Assembly: GCF_006716095.1 (NCBI RefSeq)
Contig: NZ_VFOK01000001.1
Span: forward strand, 1,953,375-2,017,374
Source of the DNA: Barrientosiimonas humi
Lineage (GTDB): Bacteria > Actinomycetota > Actinomycetes > Actinomycetales > Dermatophilaceae
Direction of reading: 5' to 3'
DNA: 64,000 bases
The translations under genes and the position numbers were made by a program. Shown in pieces: positions 16,053 through 24,516 of the stretch; position 1 is the first letter of the stretch; every line of letters starts with the position of its first letter. Under the pieces are notes generated by a model. That model saw only the letters and a list, made by a program, of their open reading frames with translations, searched no databases and was not told the origin of the DNA.

Positions 16053-16823
16053 TCAGCCGCGCGTGCCGACCAGCCGCGCGAAGACGACGATGTTGTCGAG
16101 GTGGGTCTGGGCGTCCCCGTCGTAGACCCCGCCGCAGGTGATCAGCCGCAGCTCGGCGCGGTCGGTGGCGCCGTAGACCTTCTGGGTCGGGAACTTCGCC
16201 TTGGGGTACTGCTCGACCGCGTCGACCTGGAAGACCGCGGTGGTCCCGTCGGCCCGGTCGACCTCGACCCGCTGCCCGGGCTTGGTGGCGCCGAGGTCGA
16301 AGAACACCCCGCGCTTGCCCTGCCAGGTCACGTGGCCGACGACGATCGAGGGGCCCAGCTCGCCCGGCGTCGGGCTCTTGCTGAACCACCCGGTGTCGGT
16401 GCCGTTCTGCGGCACCGCCATCTCACCGTTGGGCTGCAGCCCGAGCTGGATGACCTTGCCGGCGATGTCCTGGGCCGGGAGCCGCATGGTCGTGGGCGTG
16501 GCTCGCGCCATCAGCTTCCCGGAGGGCTGGACGTACGCCTGCCCCGTCCGCCCGCCGGCGGCACCGGGTGCCGGAGCCGGCCCGCCGCCGGACGAGCTCG
16601 CGGCCGGCCCAGGAGTCGGGTCCGCACCCTGGCTGGTGCCCGAGCTGCCTTGCGCTGCACCGTGATTCCCGTGACCGGCGTTGGCGAGCTGGGGGTTCGG
16701 CGAGGGCGGGTCACCCACCTGCTGGGCGATGCCGTACGAGATCAGCCCGACCCCGGTCAGGGCGAGCACCGCGGCCACGGCCGACGCACGACGGCGCCGG
16801 CCGCGGCCACTGCTGTCGGGCAT
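16053..16823 (-). CDS. Class F sortase
   Basis: A 256-residue membrane-anchored transpeptidase. An N-terminal basic stretch and a single helix (about 14-35) are followed by a Pro/Ser/Gly-rich linker (to about 100) and the sortase beta-barrel. The catalytic His is in IVVGHVTW, Cys in LRLITCGG and a candidate Arg in VVFARLV near the C-terminus. Class F sortases anchor or process surface proteins in Actinobacteria. It follows its probable substrate gene by 3 bp in the same operon, which argues for a dedicated pair. Confidence 0.85.
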   Translation of the reverse strand: MPDSSGRGRRRRASAVAAVLALTGVGLISYGIAQQVGDPPSPNPQLANAGHGNHGAAQGSSGTSQGADPTPGPAASSSGGGPAPAPGAAGGRTGQAYVQPSGKLMARATPTTMRLPAQDIAGKVIQLGLQPNGEMAVPQNGTDTGWFSKSPTPGELGPSIVVGHVTWQGKRGVFFDLGATKPGQRVEVDRADGTTAVFQVDAVEQYPKAKFPTQKVYGATDRAELRLITCGGVYDGDAQTHLDNIVVFARLVGTRG

Positions 16824-16826
16824 CGA

Positions 16827-17618
16827 TCAGCTCTCGTCGCCCGTGCGACGACGGACCATCCAGGCCCGGCCGGCGGCACCCAGCGCGACCACGCCGAGAC
16901 CGATCGGCACGGCCGCCTCGACGCCTTCGGTGGAGCCGTTGCCGGTGTCGACGCCGCCGGAGGGCGGGTTGCCGACCGAGGCGGCGCTCACCATGCCGCA
17001 CGTCGCGGGGTTGGTGGCCTCCTCGGGAATCCCGTTGACGCCCAACGACTTCGCGAACGAGGACTCGCCGAGCGCCTCCATGTCGTACTTGTCGTTGCCG
17101 TTGGCGTCGAGGCCGTGCTGCACGATGTGCAGGTTGCGCAGCTTGGCGCCGGCGCCGGCGGGCAGCGCGATCGTGCGGCGGTAGGACAGGTTGCCCTGGG
17201 CGTCGGCCTTCGGCATGCGCTCGATGGCCAGGCCGCTCTTGGGGCTGGTGTCGCCCTCGGTCGTGAGCGAGAGGACCACGTCGCCGTACATCGGGACGCC
17301 CTCCTCCACGTTGACCTGGCCGTCGCCGTCCTTGTCCTGGTCGGGCCCGGGGCACATGAACTTCTTGGCCTCGGTGAACGACCCGTGGAAGTGCTGCGCG
17401 TGCGGGGAGTTGGGCGTGAAGCCCTTGCCCTTGATGTCGACGGTGAGGTTGTCGCCGTCGATGGTGAGCGTCGCGGTCGAGGTCGACCCGCTCTTGTTGC
17501 CCATCGTGTCGGTGAGCTTCATCGTGTAGCTCTCGTCGGCCATGGCTCCCGTCGCGGAGGCGAGGAGCATGGCGCAGGCGGCAGGTGCCGCGAGGGCGAG
17601 CTTGGTGGTCCGGCGCAT
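16827..17618 (-). CDS. Secreted CHRD-like, EF-hand surface protein, probable sortase F substrate
   Basis: A 263-residue protein: Sec signal peptide (residues 1-27, cleavage near AMA-DES), a CHRD-like beta domain (ATLTIDGDNLTVDIKG, PHAQHFHG), then a canonical EF-hand loop DKDGDGQVNVEE around residues 100-112 and a weaker Asp/Asn loop DANGNDKYD. The C-terminus has GGVDTG, a hydrophobic helix and RRR, the shape of a cell-wall sorting signal but without LPXTG. The ATG at 17618 is preceded by AGGAAGGGAT. Calcium binding and anchoring by the neighbouring sortase are inferences. Confidence 0.7.
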   Translation of the reverse strand: MRRTTKLALAAPAACAMLLASATGAMADESYTMKLTDTMGNKSGSTSTATLTIDGDNLTVDIKGKGFTPNSPHAQHFHGSFTEAKKFMCPGPDQDKDGDGQVNVEEGVPMYGDVVLSLTTEGDTSPKSGLAIERMPKADAQGNLSYRRTIALPAGAGAKLRNLHIVQHGLDANGNDKYDMEALGESSFAKSLGVNGIPEEATNPATCGMVSAASVGNPPSGGVDTGNGSTEGVEAAVPIGLGVVALGAAGRAWMVRRRTGDES

Positions 17619-17731
17619 CGTGTCGATCCCTTCCTGGTGACCGTTGGTGCCAGGAGTTCGGAGACACAGGTCACACGGATGGGTGGCGCCCGAATCTGTT
17701 TGTCGGCGCAGGGCGTACGCGTGGTGCCGGG

Positions 17732-18895
17732 TCAGGCGGTGGCGGCCGCCAGCTGCCCGCAGGCACCGTCGATCTCCGAGCCGCGGGTGTCGCGGATCGT
17801 CGTCGGGATGCCGTGCGCCCGCAGCCGCTCGACGAAGTTCTGCTCGACGCCGGGGCGCGACGCGGTCCACTTGCTGCCGGGGGTCGGGTTGAGCGGGATC
17901 GGGTTGACGTGCACCCATCCCTTGCCGCGGCGGCTGAGCTTCTCGCCGAGCAGGTCGGCGCGCCAGCCCTGGTCGTTGATGTCCTTGATGAGGGCGTACT
18001 CGATCGACACCCGCCGGCCGGTGGTGCGGTAGTAGCGGTAGGCCGCGTCGATCGCCTCGTCGACCTTCCAGCGGGTGTTGATCGGCACCAGCTCGTCACG
18101 CAGCTCGTCGTCGGGTGCGTGCAGCGACAGCGCCAGCGTGACGGGGATGCCCTCGGCGGCGAGCTTGTCGATCGCCGGGACCAGGCCGACGGTCGACATG
18201 GTGATGCCGCGCGCGGACATCCCGAGACCGTCGGGGGTGGGGTCGGTGAGCCGGCGGATCGCGTTGATCGCCTGGCGGTAGTTGGCCAGTGCCTCACCCA
18301 TGCCCATGAACACGACGTTGGAGACCCGCAGCGGCGCCTCTCGGTCGGCCTCGTCGCCGCCGGCGAGGTCGCCGTGGCGCAGCGCACGGGCGCCGGCCAC
18401 GACCTGCTCGACGATCTCGGCGGTGGTCAGGTTGCGGGTCAGCCCCTCCTGCCCGGTCGCACAGAACGGGCAGTTCATGCCGCAGCCGGCCTGGCTCGAG
18501 ATGCACATGGTCACCCGGCCGGGGTAGCGCATGAGCACCGACTCGACGAGGGCGCCGTCGAACAGCCGGAAGACCTGCTTGATCGTGGCGCCGGCGTCGG
18601 CCTGCAGCTCGCGCACCGGGGTCAGCAGCTGGGGCAGCAGCCCCTCGACCAGCTCGGTGCGTGCGTCCTTGGGCAGATCGGTCATCTGGTCGGGGTCGTC
18701 GACCAGCCGCTCGAAGTAGTGGGTGGACAGCTGCTTGGCGCGAAAACCCTTGTGGCCCAGCGCTTCCACGGCCGCCTTGCGCTCGGCCGGGTCGAGGTCG
18801 GCCAGGTGCTTCGGCGGCTTGCCGCGCCGCGGCGCGGTGAAGGTCAGCTGCCCCGGCTCGGGGCGGCGGGTGGTGGGGGTCGGCAGGTCGGTCAT
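17732..18895 (-). CDS. rlmN: 23S rRNA (adenine2503-C2)/tRNA A37 methyltransferase RlmN
   Basis: A 387-residue radical SAM enzyme. An N-terminal RlmN accessory domain (about 25-95) precedes the radical SAM core with the cluster motif CGMNCPFC, the glycine-rich SAM-contacting [13 protein letters not shown], and the C-terminal methyl-carrier Cys in DGACGQL. Length and order are typical. The reaction methylates A2503 of 23S rRNA and A37 of some tRNAs. GAAGG lies upstream of the ATG at 18895. It is downstream of cdsA on the same strand, the usual actinobacterial order. Confidence 0.95.
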   Translation of the reverse strand: MTDLPTPTTRRPEPGQLTFTAPRRGKPPKHLADLDPAERKAAVEALGHKGFRAKQLSTHYFERLVDDPDQMTDLPKDARTELVEGLLPQLLTPVRELQADAGATIKQVFRLFDGALVESVLMRYPGRVTMCISSQAGCGMNCPFCATGQEGLTRNLTTAEIVEQVVAGARALRHGDLAGGDEADREAPLRVSNVVFMGMGEALANYRQAINAIRRLTDPTPDGLGMSARGITMSTVGLVPAIDKLAAEGIPVTLALSLHAPDDELRDELVPINTRWKVDEAIDAAYRYYRTTGRRVSIEYALIKDINDQGWRADLLGEKLSRRGKGWVHVNPIPLNPTPGSKWTASRPGVEQNFVERLRAHGIPTTIRDTRGSEIDGACGQLAAATA

Positions 18896-18961
18896 GTCGG
18901 GGTCGCCTTCTCGGTCGTGCTCGGGCGGGGTGGGTCGCGGGGCTCGGGGAGCTCGGGGAGG

Positions 18962-19846
18962 TCAGGTGGTGCTGACGAAGGTGAGGATGGCCCACGTCAC
19001 GGGCACCGACAGCAGCATCGAGTCGAGCCGGTCCATCAGGCCGCCGTGGCCGGGGATGAGGTTGCTCATGTCCTTGATGCCGAGGTCGCGCTTGATCATC
19101 GACTCGCACAGGTCGCCGACGGTCGCCGCGACCACGACGGCGAGGCCGAGGAGCAGGCCGATCCACCAGGCGCTGTCGAGGAGGTAGACGACGGTGAGGA
19201 TGCCGGCCGCGACGCACCAGACGACCGACCCGGCGAAGCCCTCCCAGGACTTCTTGGGACTGACCGTCGGCGCCATCGGGTGCTTCCCGAACAGCACCCC
19301 CGCGGCATAGCCACCGATGTCGCTCGCGATCGTCACCACGATGAACACGACGATGCGCTGCATGCCGTCGTCGGGCCGCACCAGCAGCATCGCGAACGCC
19401 ACCAGCGCCGGCACGTAGATCACCGTGAGCACGCCACCGGCCGTGTCGCGCGGCACGTCGGCGCCGTGCCCGCTCGCACCCCACACGATGACCACCAGGA
19501 CCGCGATGACCACGGCGGGCGCGAGCGCGGACGGGCCCCAGACGTACGCCGACACCGGCACGGCGGCAGCCGCCGCCAGCGTCGGGACCCACGGCGGGTG
19601 CACCCGCCCCTTGCCGAGCGCCTGCAGCATCTCGACCGCCCCGACGATCGAGGCGAGCGTCGCCAGCGCGACGAAGAACCGCTTGTCGAACAGCAGCGAC
19701 GCCAGCACGACGGCGCCGAGCCCCACCCCGACGCCGATCGCGACGGGCAGGTTGCGCCCGGCGCGGCCGGCGGGTTTGGAGCCGCCGCTGCCGCCGGCGG
19801 CGCGCAGCTCGCGCCGGCTGCTGGGCGGCGGCGTCTCGGTGGTCAT
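18962..19846 (-). CDS. cdsA: Phosphatidate cytidylyltransferase
   Basis: A 294-residue integral membrane enzyme that makes CDP-diacylglycerol from phosphatidic acid and CTP, the entry to phospholipid synthesis. After a basic cytoplasmic tail (1-30) there are about eight helices. The family signature near the C-terminus reads KRDLGIKDMSNLIPGHGGLM, then DRLDS, with the conserved Lys/Asp and GHGG..DR residues. PKKSWEGF is the second conserved segment. It sits 16 bp after frr on the same strand. Confidence 0.94.
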   Translation of the reverse strand: MTTETPPPSSRRELRAAGGSGGSKPAGRAGRNLPVAIGVGVGLGAVVLASLLFDKRFFVALATLASIVGAVEMLQALGKGRVHPPWVPTLAAAAAVPVSAYVWGPSALAPAVVIAVLVVIVWGASGHGADVPRDTAGGVLTVIYVPALVAFAMLLVRPDDGMQRIVVFIVVTIASDIGGYAAGVLFGKHPMAPTVSPKKSWEGFAGSVVWCVAAGILTVVYLLDSAWWIGLLLGLAVVVAATVGDLCESMIKRDLGIKDMSNLIPGHGGLMDRLDSMLLSVPVTWAILTFVSTT

Positions 19847-19862
19847 GTCGCTCGGCGGCTGC

Positions 19863-20429
19863 TCAGACCTCGAGCAGCTCGGTCTCCTTGCGCTTCAGCA
19901 GCTCGTCGACCTGGTCGACGTGCTTCTTGGTGAGGCCGTCGAGGTCCTTCTCGGCGCGGTTGCCGTCGTCCTCGCCCACGTCGCCGTCCTTGACGAAGCG
20001 GTCGATCTCGTCCTTGGCCTTGCGCCGGATGTTGCGCACCGAGACCTTGGCGTCCTCGCCCTTCTGCCGGGCCAGCTTGATGTAGTCGCGGCGCCGCTCC
20101 TCGGTGAGCTGCGGCAGCACGATGCGGATCAGGTTGCCGTCGTTGCTGGGGTTGACGCCCAGGTCGGACTCGCGCAGCGCCTTCTCGATGGCGGCCATCG
20201 AGCCCTTGTCGAACGGCTGGATGAGGATGGTGCGCGCCTCGGGCGTCTGGAACGAGGCCAGCTGCTGCAGCGGCGTCGGCGCGCCGTAGTAGTCGACCTC
20301 GAGCTTGTTGAACATGCCCGCGTTCGCCCGACCCGTGCGGATGCCCGCGAGGTCCTCCTTGGCGACCTCGACGGCCTTCTCCATCTTCTCCTCGGCCTCG
20401 AGCAGGCTCTCTTCGATGCTGCCGTCCAT
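19863..20429 (-). CDS. frr: Ribosome recycling factor
   Basis: A 188-residue protein covering the full RRF fold: helix 1 with [20 protein letters not shown], the small beta domain ([21 protein letters not shown]), and the C-terminal helices with the signature [22 protein letters not shown] written here in part. It releases ribosomes from mRNA after termination together with EF-G. It is in the classic pyrH-frr-cdsA order. Confidence 0.96.
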   Translation of the reverse strand: MDGSIEESLLEAEEKMEKAVEVAKEDLAGIRTGRANAGMFNKLEVDYYGAPTPLQQLASFQTPEARTILIQPFDKGSMAAIEKALRESDLGVNPSNDGNLIRIVLPQLTEERRRDYIKLARQKGEDAKVSVRNIRRKAKDEIDRFVKDGDVGEDDGNRAEKDLDGLTKKHVDQVDELLKRKETELLEV

Positions 20430-20482
20430 GGGCGAACTCCTCGTGCTGCGCAGTGGGTGGTGCGAACGTACGGTGCCCGGCC

Positions 20483-21214
20483 TCAGGCCGGCATCACCCT
20501 GGTCCCGATCTTCTCACCCTGGAGGGCCCGGGTGATGGCGCCCTCCTCCTCCATCGCGAACACGACCATCGGGATCTTGTTCTCGGCGGCCAGCGAGAAC
20601 GCGGTCTGGTCGACCACGCGCAGCTCGCGCTCGAGCGCCTCCTGATAGGTCAGCTCGTCGATGCGGGTGGCGGTCGGGTCGGTCTTGGGGTCGGCGGTGT
20701 AGACGCCATCGACGCCGCTCTTGGCGACCAGCACCGCGTCGCAGCGGCTCTCCAGGGCGCGCTGCACCGCGACGGTGTCGGTGGAGAAGAACGGCATGCC
20801 CATGCCGGCGCCGAAGATCACGACGCGGCCCTTCTCCATGTGCCGGATCGCGCGACGCGGGATGTACGGCTCGGCCACCTGACCCATGGTGATCGCGGTC
20901 TGCACGCGCGTGTCGATGCCTTCCTTCTCAAGGAAGTCCTGCAGCGCCAGGCAGTTCATGACGATGCCGAGCATCCCCATGTAGTCGGCGCGCACCCGGT
21001 CCATGCCCTTGGTCTGCAGCTCAGCGCCGCGGAAGAAGTTGCCGCCGCCGATGACGACGCAGATCTGGATCCCCTCGCGGGACGCGTCGGCGATCTGGGA
21101 GGCGATGCTCTTGACCACGTCGGGGTCGAGGCCGACCTGCCCGCCGCCGAACACCTCGCCCGACAGCTTCAGCAGGAATCGCGTCTGGTCGGGGTCAGGG
21201 CGATCAGGGGTCAC
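20483..21214 (-). CDS. pyrH: UMP kinase
   Basis: A 243-residue amino-acid-kinase-fold enzyme that phosphorylates UMP to UDP. Motifs: [11 protein letters not shown] at the N-terminus, [52 protein letters not shown], split here around its middle, and [15 protein letters not shown] chose GTG 21214, which is preceded by GGAGG with 7 nt spacing; upstream in-frame codons are not conserved-looking. In most actinobacteria pyrH directly follows tsf; here two extra genes lie between them. Confidence 0.95.
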   Translation of the reverse strand: MTPDRPDPDQTRFLLKLSGEVFGGGQVGLDPDVVKSIASQIADASREGIQICVVIGGGNFFRGAELQTKGMDRVRADYMGMLGIVMNCLALQDFLEKEGIDTRVQTAITMGQVAEPYIPRRAIRHMEKGRVVIFGAGMGMPFFSTDTVAVQRALESRCDAVLVAKSGVDGVYTADPKTDPTATRIDELTYQEALERELRVVDQTAFSLAAENKIPMVVFAMEEEGAITRALQGEKIGTRVMPA

Positions 21215-21366
21215 GCGGGAGCCTCCGTCGTGCGGTGTGGGCGGTCGAGGCAGTCTTCCACACGAGAGGGCCCGAACCCGAGTCGAGCCACGGGTTCGGG
21301 CACCGGCGCTGGTACGTTCGTCGCCGGAGTCGCCCGGCTCCACCCCTTTGGTTCCACGGAGGTCCC

Positions 21367-22140
21367 ATGGCAGCGGTGCGCCGTTCGGCGTCGACCCTCG
21401 GTCTGCTCGCACTGGCTGCCGTCACCGTTGTGCTGTGCGTCCTCGCGCTGCGGCCGCAGTCGGCCCCCGACTCCCCCGCCGCGTCCGGCCAGGGCGGCCC
21501 CACGGCCGCCTCGCCCAGCACCCCCGGGCCCGCGTCGACGCCCAGCAGCGCCGCCTCCCAGGGACGCACGGTGGCTGTCTACGGCGACGCGATCAGCGCC
21601 GGCGGCGGGTCGATCGAGGACCCGCAGCAGCTGCCCGACCGCTCCTGGGTGGGATACCTGTCCGACCAGGGCCTGCGCTACGTCGGCGGCGAGGCCACGA
21701 CCGGCGAGACCACCGCCCGCGCCGCCTCGGACCCGCCCGAGGTCGACGCCGACCTGCACGTCGCGTTCCTCGGCCTGAGCGACGCGTACGCCGGCCGCAG
21801 CATCGACCAGGTGATCGGGTCGCTGAAGGACCTGCAGACCGCCGTCTCGCCCGACTCCCCCGGCAGCTTCGTCGTGGCCGCGCTGGGCCCCGCCCGCGGG
21901 CTGAGCCCGGCGACGCTGGGCTCCTGGAACAGCGCGCTGCGCCAGGCCGCCACCGACAACGGGTGGCAGTTCGTCGACCCGTGGAGCACGCTGCGCACCG
22001 ACGACTTCGGCTGGACCGAGACGCGCTTCTCCTACAACGCGACGACCCCCAGCGTCGAGGGCGCCAAGGTGCTCGGGGCCAACCTCGCCCGGGCCCTGGC
22101 CGCCGCCCCCAGCCCCACGGCCACCACCGCCACCAGCTGA
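21367..22140 (+). CDS. SGNH-hydrolase-like exported protein lacking catalytic residues
   Basis: A 257-residue protein: one N-terminal helix (about 10-30), a Pro/Ser/Thr-rich linker (to about 65), then an SGNH-like alpha/beta domain beginning [13 protein letters not shown]. In SGNH hydrolases this block is GDSxS; here the nucleophile position is Ala. The C-terminal block that should carry Asp-x-x-His reads [17 protein letters not shown], with no His. The fold is supported; hydrolase activity is doubtful, so a binding or structural role is possible. GGAGG precedes the ATG at 21367. It lies opposite the surrounding pyrH-tsf genes. Confidence 0.65.
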   Translation: MAAVRRSASTLGLLALAAVTVVLCVLALRPQSAPDSPAASGQGGPTAASPSTPGPASTPSSAASQGRTVAVYGDAISAGGGSIEDPQQLPDRSWVGYLSDQGLRYVGGEATTGETTARAASDPPEVDADLHVAFLGLSDAYAGRSIDQVIGSLKDLQTAVSPDSPGSFVVAALGPARGLSPATLGSWNSALRQAATDNGWQFVDPWSTLRTDDFGWTETRFSYNATTPSVEGAKVLGANLARALAAAPSPTATTATS

Positions 22141-22214
22141 CCCGGCCGTCCCCGCCCGCCCGGCCCGGGCGTACGCCCGCGCCCGGCCTCCCGCGCCCGG
22201 GGACTCGCCCTCCC

Positions 22215-22307
22215 CGACGACGGCGGCACAGAAACCACGACGGCGGCACAGAAGTTATCTGTGCCGCCGTCGTACTTCGTGGGCCGCCGTCGACGATGCC
22301 GGGGCGG
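22215..22307. repeat. Dispersed repeat A, copy 1
   Basis: Arm A (ACGACGGCGGCACAGA) occurs at 22217-22232 and again at 22237-22252. It is followed by the loop AGTTA and a perfect inverted arm at 22258-22273, then a spacer and a partial fourth arm GCCGCCGTCG, ending ATGCCGGGGCGG. Copies 2 and 3 are at 23496-23588 and 44201-44293 in the same orientation. It lies 75 bp past the SGNH-like stop. Confidence 0.88.
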
Positions 22308-22497
22308 TGAGCCTGCGAGCCGACCCGGAGGAGGAGACGCGGCCAGAAGACGCGGCCAGAAGACGCTGCGTGGGCCGCCGTCGACGATGCCGGGGCGGTG
22401 AGCCTGCGAGCCGACCCGGAGGAGGAGACGCGGCCAGAAGACGCTGCGTGGGCCGCCGTCGACGATGCCGGGGCGGTGAGCCCGCGAGCCGACTCAC
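22279..22497. repeat. 78-bp tandem array attached to repeat A
   Basis: A unit starting GTGGGCCGCCGTCGACG begins at 22279, 22370 and 22448. The basic period is 78 bp; the first unit is 91 bp because a 13-bp segment (ACGCGGCCAGAAG) is doubled inside it. The third unit is truncated and runs into the 3' end of the AbiEi-like gene. The 353-bp gap 22141-22493 holds only this and repeat A; I see no gene in it. Confidence 0.85.
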
Positions 22498-23423
22498 AGC
22501 AGCTCGAGCGTCACCGGGTCGAACCAGGGCTGGTCGCTCGGGCGCAGGCCGTGGCCGATCAGGACAGCGCGCAGCCGTTCGCGGTGCAGCGCCTCGCGCC
22601 ACGTCCACCGGGCTACGCCGGCGACGACGCGCCGCAGCCGGTCCTCCCGTCGCTTCTCGTCCCACAAGACCTTCGAGGCCTGGTCAGGAGTGGCGTTCGG
22701 AGGCACCCGGTACTTCACCCGGCCGTCGAACTCACCGATGAGCCGCGCTGCCTCCCAGAACGCGTCGGTCCGCCCGATGAACCCGGCGGCGTCATGAAAC
22801 TCCACCTGGAGTCGCGGGCGCGGGAAGCCCAGCTGCCAGAACCCGAACCGGCTCAGTGACTCACCGGTGGACTCGGCCAGGGGATCCGCCAGGGCCGCCA
22901 CAGCCTGGGCGCCCTGGCGTCCGCCGGCTCGCGGCGGCACGGCCAGCGCCTCGGCGCGCAGCTCCTCCTGCGTCACCAGACCGATGCGCACCGCGTGGTC
23001 GGCCGCCGCGAGGCCGGACTCGGGGCTGGTCCGGGCGACGTCGATCACGGTCCGTGCGGCGGAAGTCACCAGCAGACCGGAGCGCAGCTCGCCCTGTGGC
23101 AGGACGGTGGTGCGGCGCCGCCTGATGCCCGGCCGGCTGCCGGGCGCACCGTCCGGCACGAGCACCTCGACGTCGTCGGACCACGCTCCGATGATCGGCA
23201 GACCCCAGACGGCCGCAGCGCTGGGCCCGCACAGCAGCGGCGGTTCGTCCCGACGAGCTGTGACCTCGTGCGCCCGCACCAGGTGGCGACTGCGGGCGTC
23301 GAGCTCGGTCCACGCGTCGGCGCGGACGTACGCATCACGCCGCAGCCGCACGTAGTCACCCCCGCCCGCGCGCCGGCGCTGCGCCGTCGAGAGCACCATG
23401 GCGGCAAGTTCGACCTGTTCCAT
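22494..23423 (-). CDS. AbiEi-like/DUF559-type protein
   Basis: A 309-residue protein. The N-terminal ~60 residues resemble the winged-helix/AbiEi antitoxin start (RAGGGDYVRLRRDAYVRADA), followed by a middle region typical of AbiEi-like actinobacterial proteins (AARTVIDVAR). The C-terminal ~100 residues look like a Vsr/DUF559 nuclease-type fold, with GEFDGRVKYR and EKRREDRLR supplying possible PD-(D/E)xK residues. No AbiEii toxin is adjacent, so an antitoxin role is not supported. It is bracketed by two copies of repeat A and interrupts the tsf-pyrH pair. The ATG at 23423 has CAGGTT 6 nt upstream. Confidence 0.68.
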   Translation of the reverse strand: MEQVELAAMVLSTAQRRRAGGGDYVRLRRDAYVRADAWTELDARSRHLVRAHEVTARRDEPPLLCGPSAAAVWGLPIIGAWSDDVEVLVPDGAPGSRPGIRRRRTTVLPQGELRSGLLVTSAARTVIDVARTSPESGLAAADHAVRIGLVTQEELRAEALAVPPRAGGRQGAQAVAALADPLAESTGESLSRFGFWQLGFPRPRLQVEFHDAAGFIGRTDAFWEAARLIGEFDGRVKYRVPPNATPDQASKVLWDEKRREDRLRRVVAGVARWTWREALHRERLRAVLIGHGLRPSDQPWFDPVTLELL

Positions 23424-23429
23424 GGGCCA

Positions 23430-23435
23430 AACCTG
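23430..23435 (-). promoter_or_regulatory. -10-like hexamer for the AbiEi-like gene
   Basis: Minus-strand CAGGTT, 6 nt, then ATG at 23423. No Shine-Dalgarno sequence is visible, so the gene probably has its own leaderless promoter. Confidence 0.35.
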
Positions 23436-23495
23436 ACAGCCGAGCGGGCCGCGAAACGCTATCCACAGGCGGAACTTCCCGCGTTTCCCAGCGCC

Positions 23496-23588
23496 CGACG
23501 ACGGCGGCACAGAAACCACGACGGCGGCACAGAAGTTATCTGTGCCGCCGTCGTACTTCATGTGCCGCCGTCGACGATGCCGGGGCGG
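23496..23588. repeat. Dispersed repeat A, copy 2
   Basis: Arms at 23498-23513 and 23518-23533, inverted arm at 23539-23554, partial fourth arm, then ATGCCGGGGCGG. The next bases CCAGAAGGCG match the far end of the 78-bp unit in copy 1, as if the middle of that unit was deleted between GGGCGG and CCAGAAG. It lies 47 bp downstream of the tsf stop. Confidence 0.88.
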
Positions 23589-23634
23589 CCAGAAGGCGCC
23601 ACACGGAACCGCCGCCGACGGATTGCGCGTCCGG

Positions 23635-24462
23635 TCAGACGCCGACCTTGAAGCGGGCGAAGCCGGTGACCGTCGCGCCGCCCTCCTCGGCGACCTTGCC
23701 GACGGTCTTCTTGGTGTCCTTCGCGAACGGCTGCTCCAGGAGCACGTTGTCCTTGAAGTAGGAGTTGACCCGGCCCTCGACGATCTTGGGGAGCGCAGCC
23801 TCGGGCTTGCCCTCCTCCTTCGCCGTGGCCTCGGCGACGCGACGCTCGTTCTCGACCGTGGCGGGGTCGACCTCGTCACGGCTGAGGACGGTGGGGCTGA
23901 AGGCCGCCACGTGCATCGCGACGTCGCGAGCCACCTGCTCGTCGCCACCGGCGGTGGCCACCAGGACGCCGATCTGCGCGGGCAGGTCGGGGCTGGTCTT
24001 GTGCAGGTAGGCCACGACGTTGTCGCCCTCGAGGCGCGCCAGGCGACGCAGCTCGATCTTCTCGCCGATCGCGGCGTTGGCCTCGTCGAGGACCTCCTGG
24101 ACGGTCTTGCCGTCGAGGTCGCTCGCGAGCAGCGCCTGCGGGTCGGCCGCGCCGACCTTGACGGCCTGGCCCAGCACCCGCTCGGCCAACTCGCCGAACT
24201 TCGCGCCCTTGGCGACGAAGTCGGTCTCGCAGTTGATCTCCAGCATCGTGCCGACGCCGCCCTCGACGGCGGCAGCGACCAGGCCGTTGGACGCCGAGCG
24301 CCCCTCGCGCTTGGTGACGCCCTTGAGGCCCTTGACCCGCAGGATCTCGGCGGCCTTGCCCTGGTCGCCGTCGGCCTCGTCGAGCGCCTTCTTGACGTCG
24401 AGCATGCCGGCGCCGGTCTGCTCGCGCAGGGACTTGATGTCAGCGGCGGTGTAGTTCGCCAT
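23635..24462 (-). CDS. tsf: Translation elongation factor Ts
   Basis: A 275-residue EF-Ts. An N-terminal UBA-like domain (LREQTGAGMLDVKKAL) is followed by the core with INCETDFVA and a second subdomain through GFARFKVGV at the end. It recycles EF-Tu by exchanging GDP for GTP. Length is typical. It is directly downstream of rpsB (54 bp). Its normal downstream partner pyrH is displaced by about 2.4 kb. Confidence 0.96.
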   Translation of the reverse strand: MANYTAADIKSLREQTGAGMLDVKKALDEADGDQGKAAEILRVKGLKGVTKREGRSASNGLVAAAVEGGVGTMLEINCETDFVAKGAKFGELAERVLGQAVKVGAADPQALLASDLDGKTVQEVLDEANAAIGEKIELRRLARLEGDNVVAYLHKTSPDLPAQIGVLVATAGGDEQVARDVAMHVAAFSPTVLSRDEVDPATVENERRVAEATAKEEGKPEAALPKIVEGRVNSYFKDNVLLEQPFAKDTKKTVGKVAEEGGATVTGFARFKVGV

Positions 24463-24516
24463 GTGCGTGCTTCGCTCCTTCGCGAATGTCAGCGGTGGAT
24501 GTACGACGCAGCCGGC

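Noticed and set aside
22310-22860. Short plus-strand frames over the 78-bp array and the AbiEi-like gene
   Set aside because: They only read the repeat and the reverse of the minus-strand gene; no start signal or domain.
22494-23423. Type IV AbiE toxin-antitoxin system
   Set aside because: The AbiEi-like N-terminus is present but no AbiEii nucleotidyltransferase toxin gene is adjacent; such solitary proteins are frequent in Actinobacteria.
22215-23588. Repeat A copies considered as CRISPR repeats
   Set aside because: Only paired arms with 4-5 bp between them, no spacer series of 25-40 bp, no cas genes in the window.
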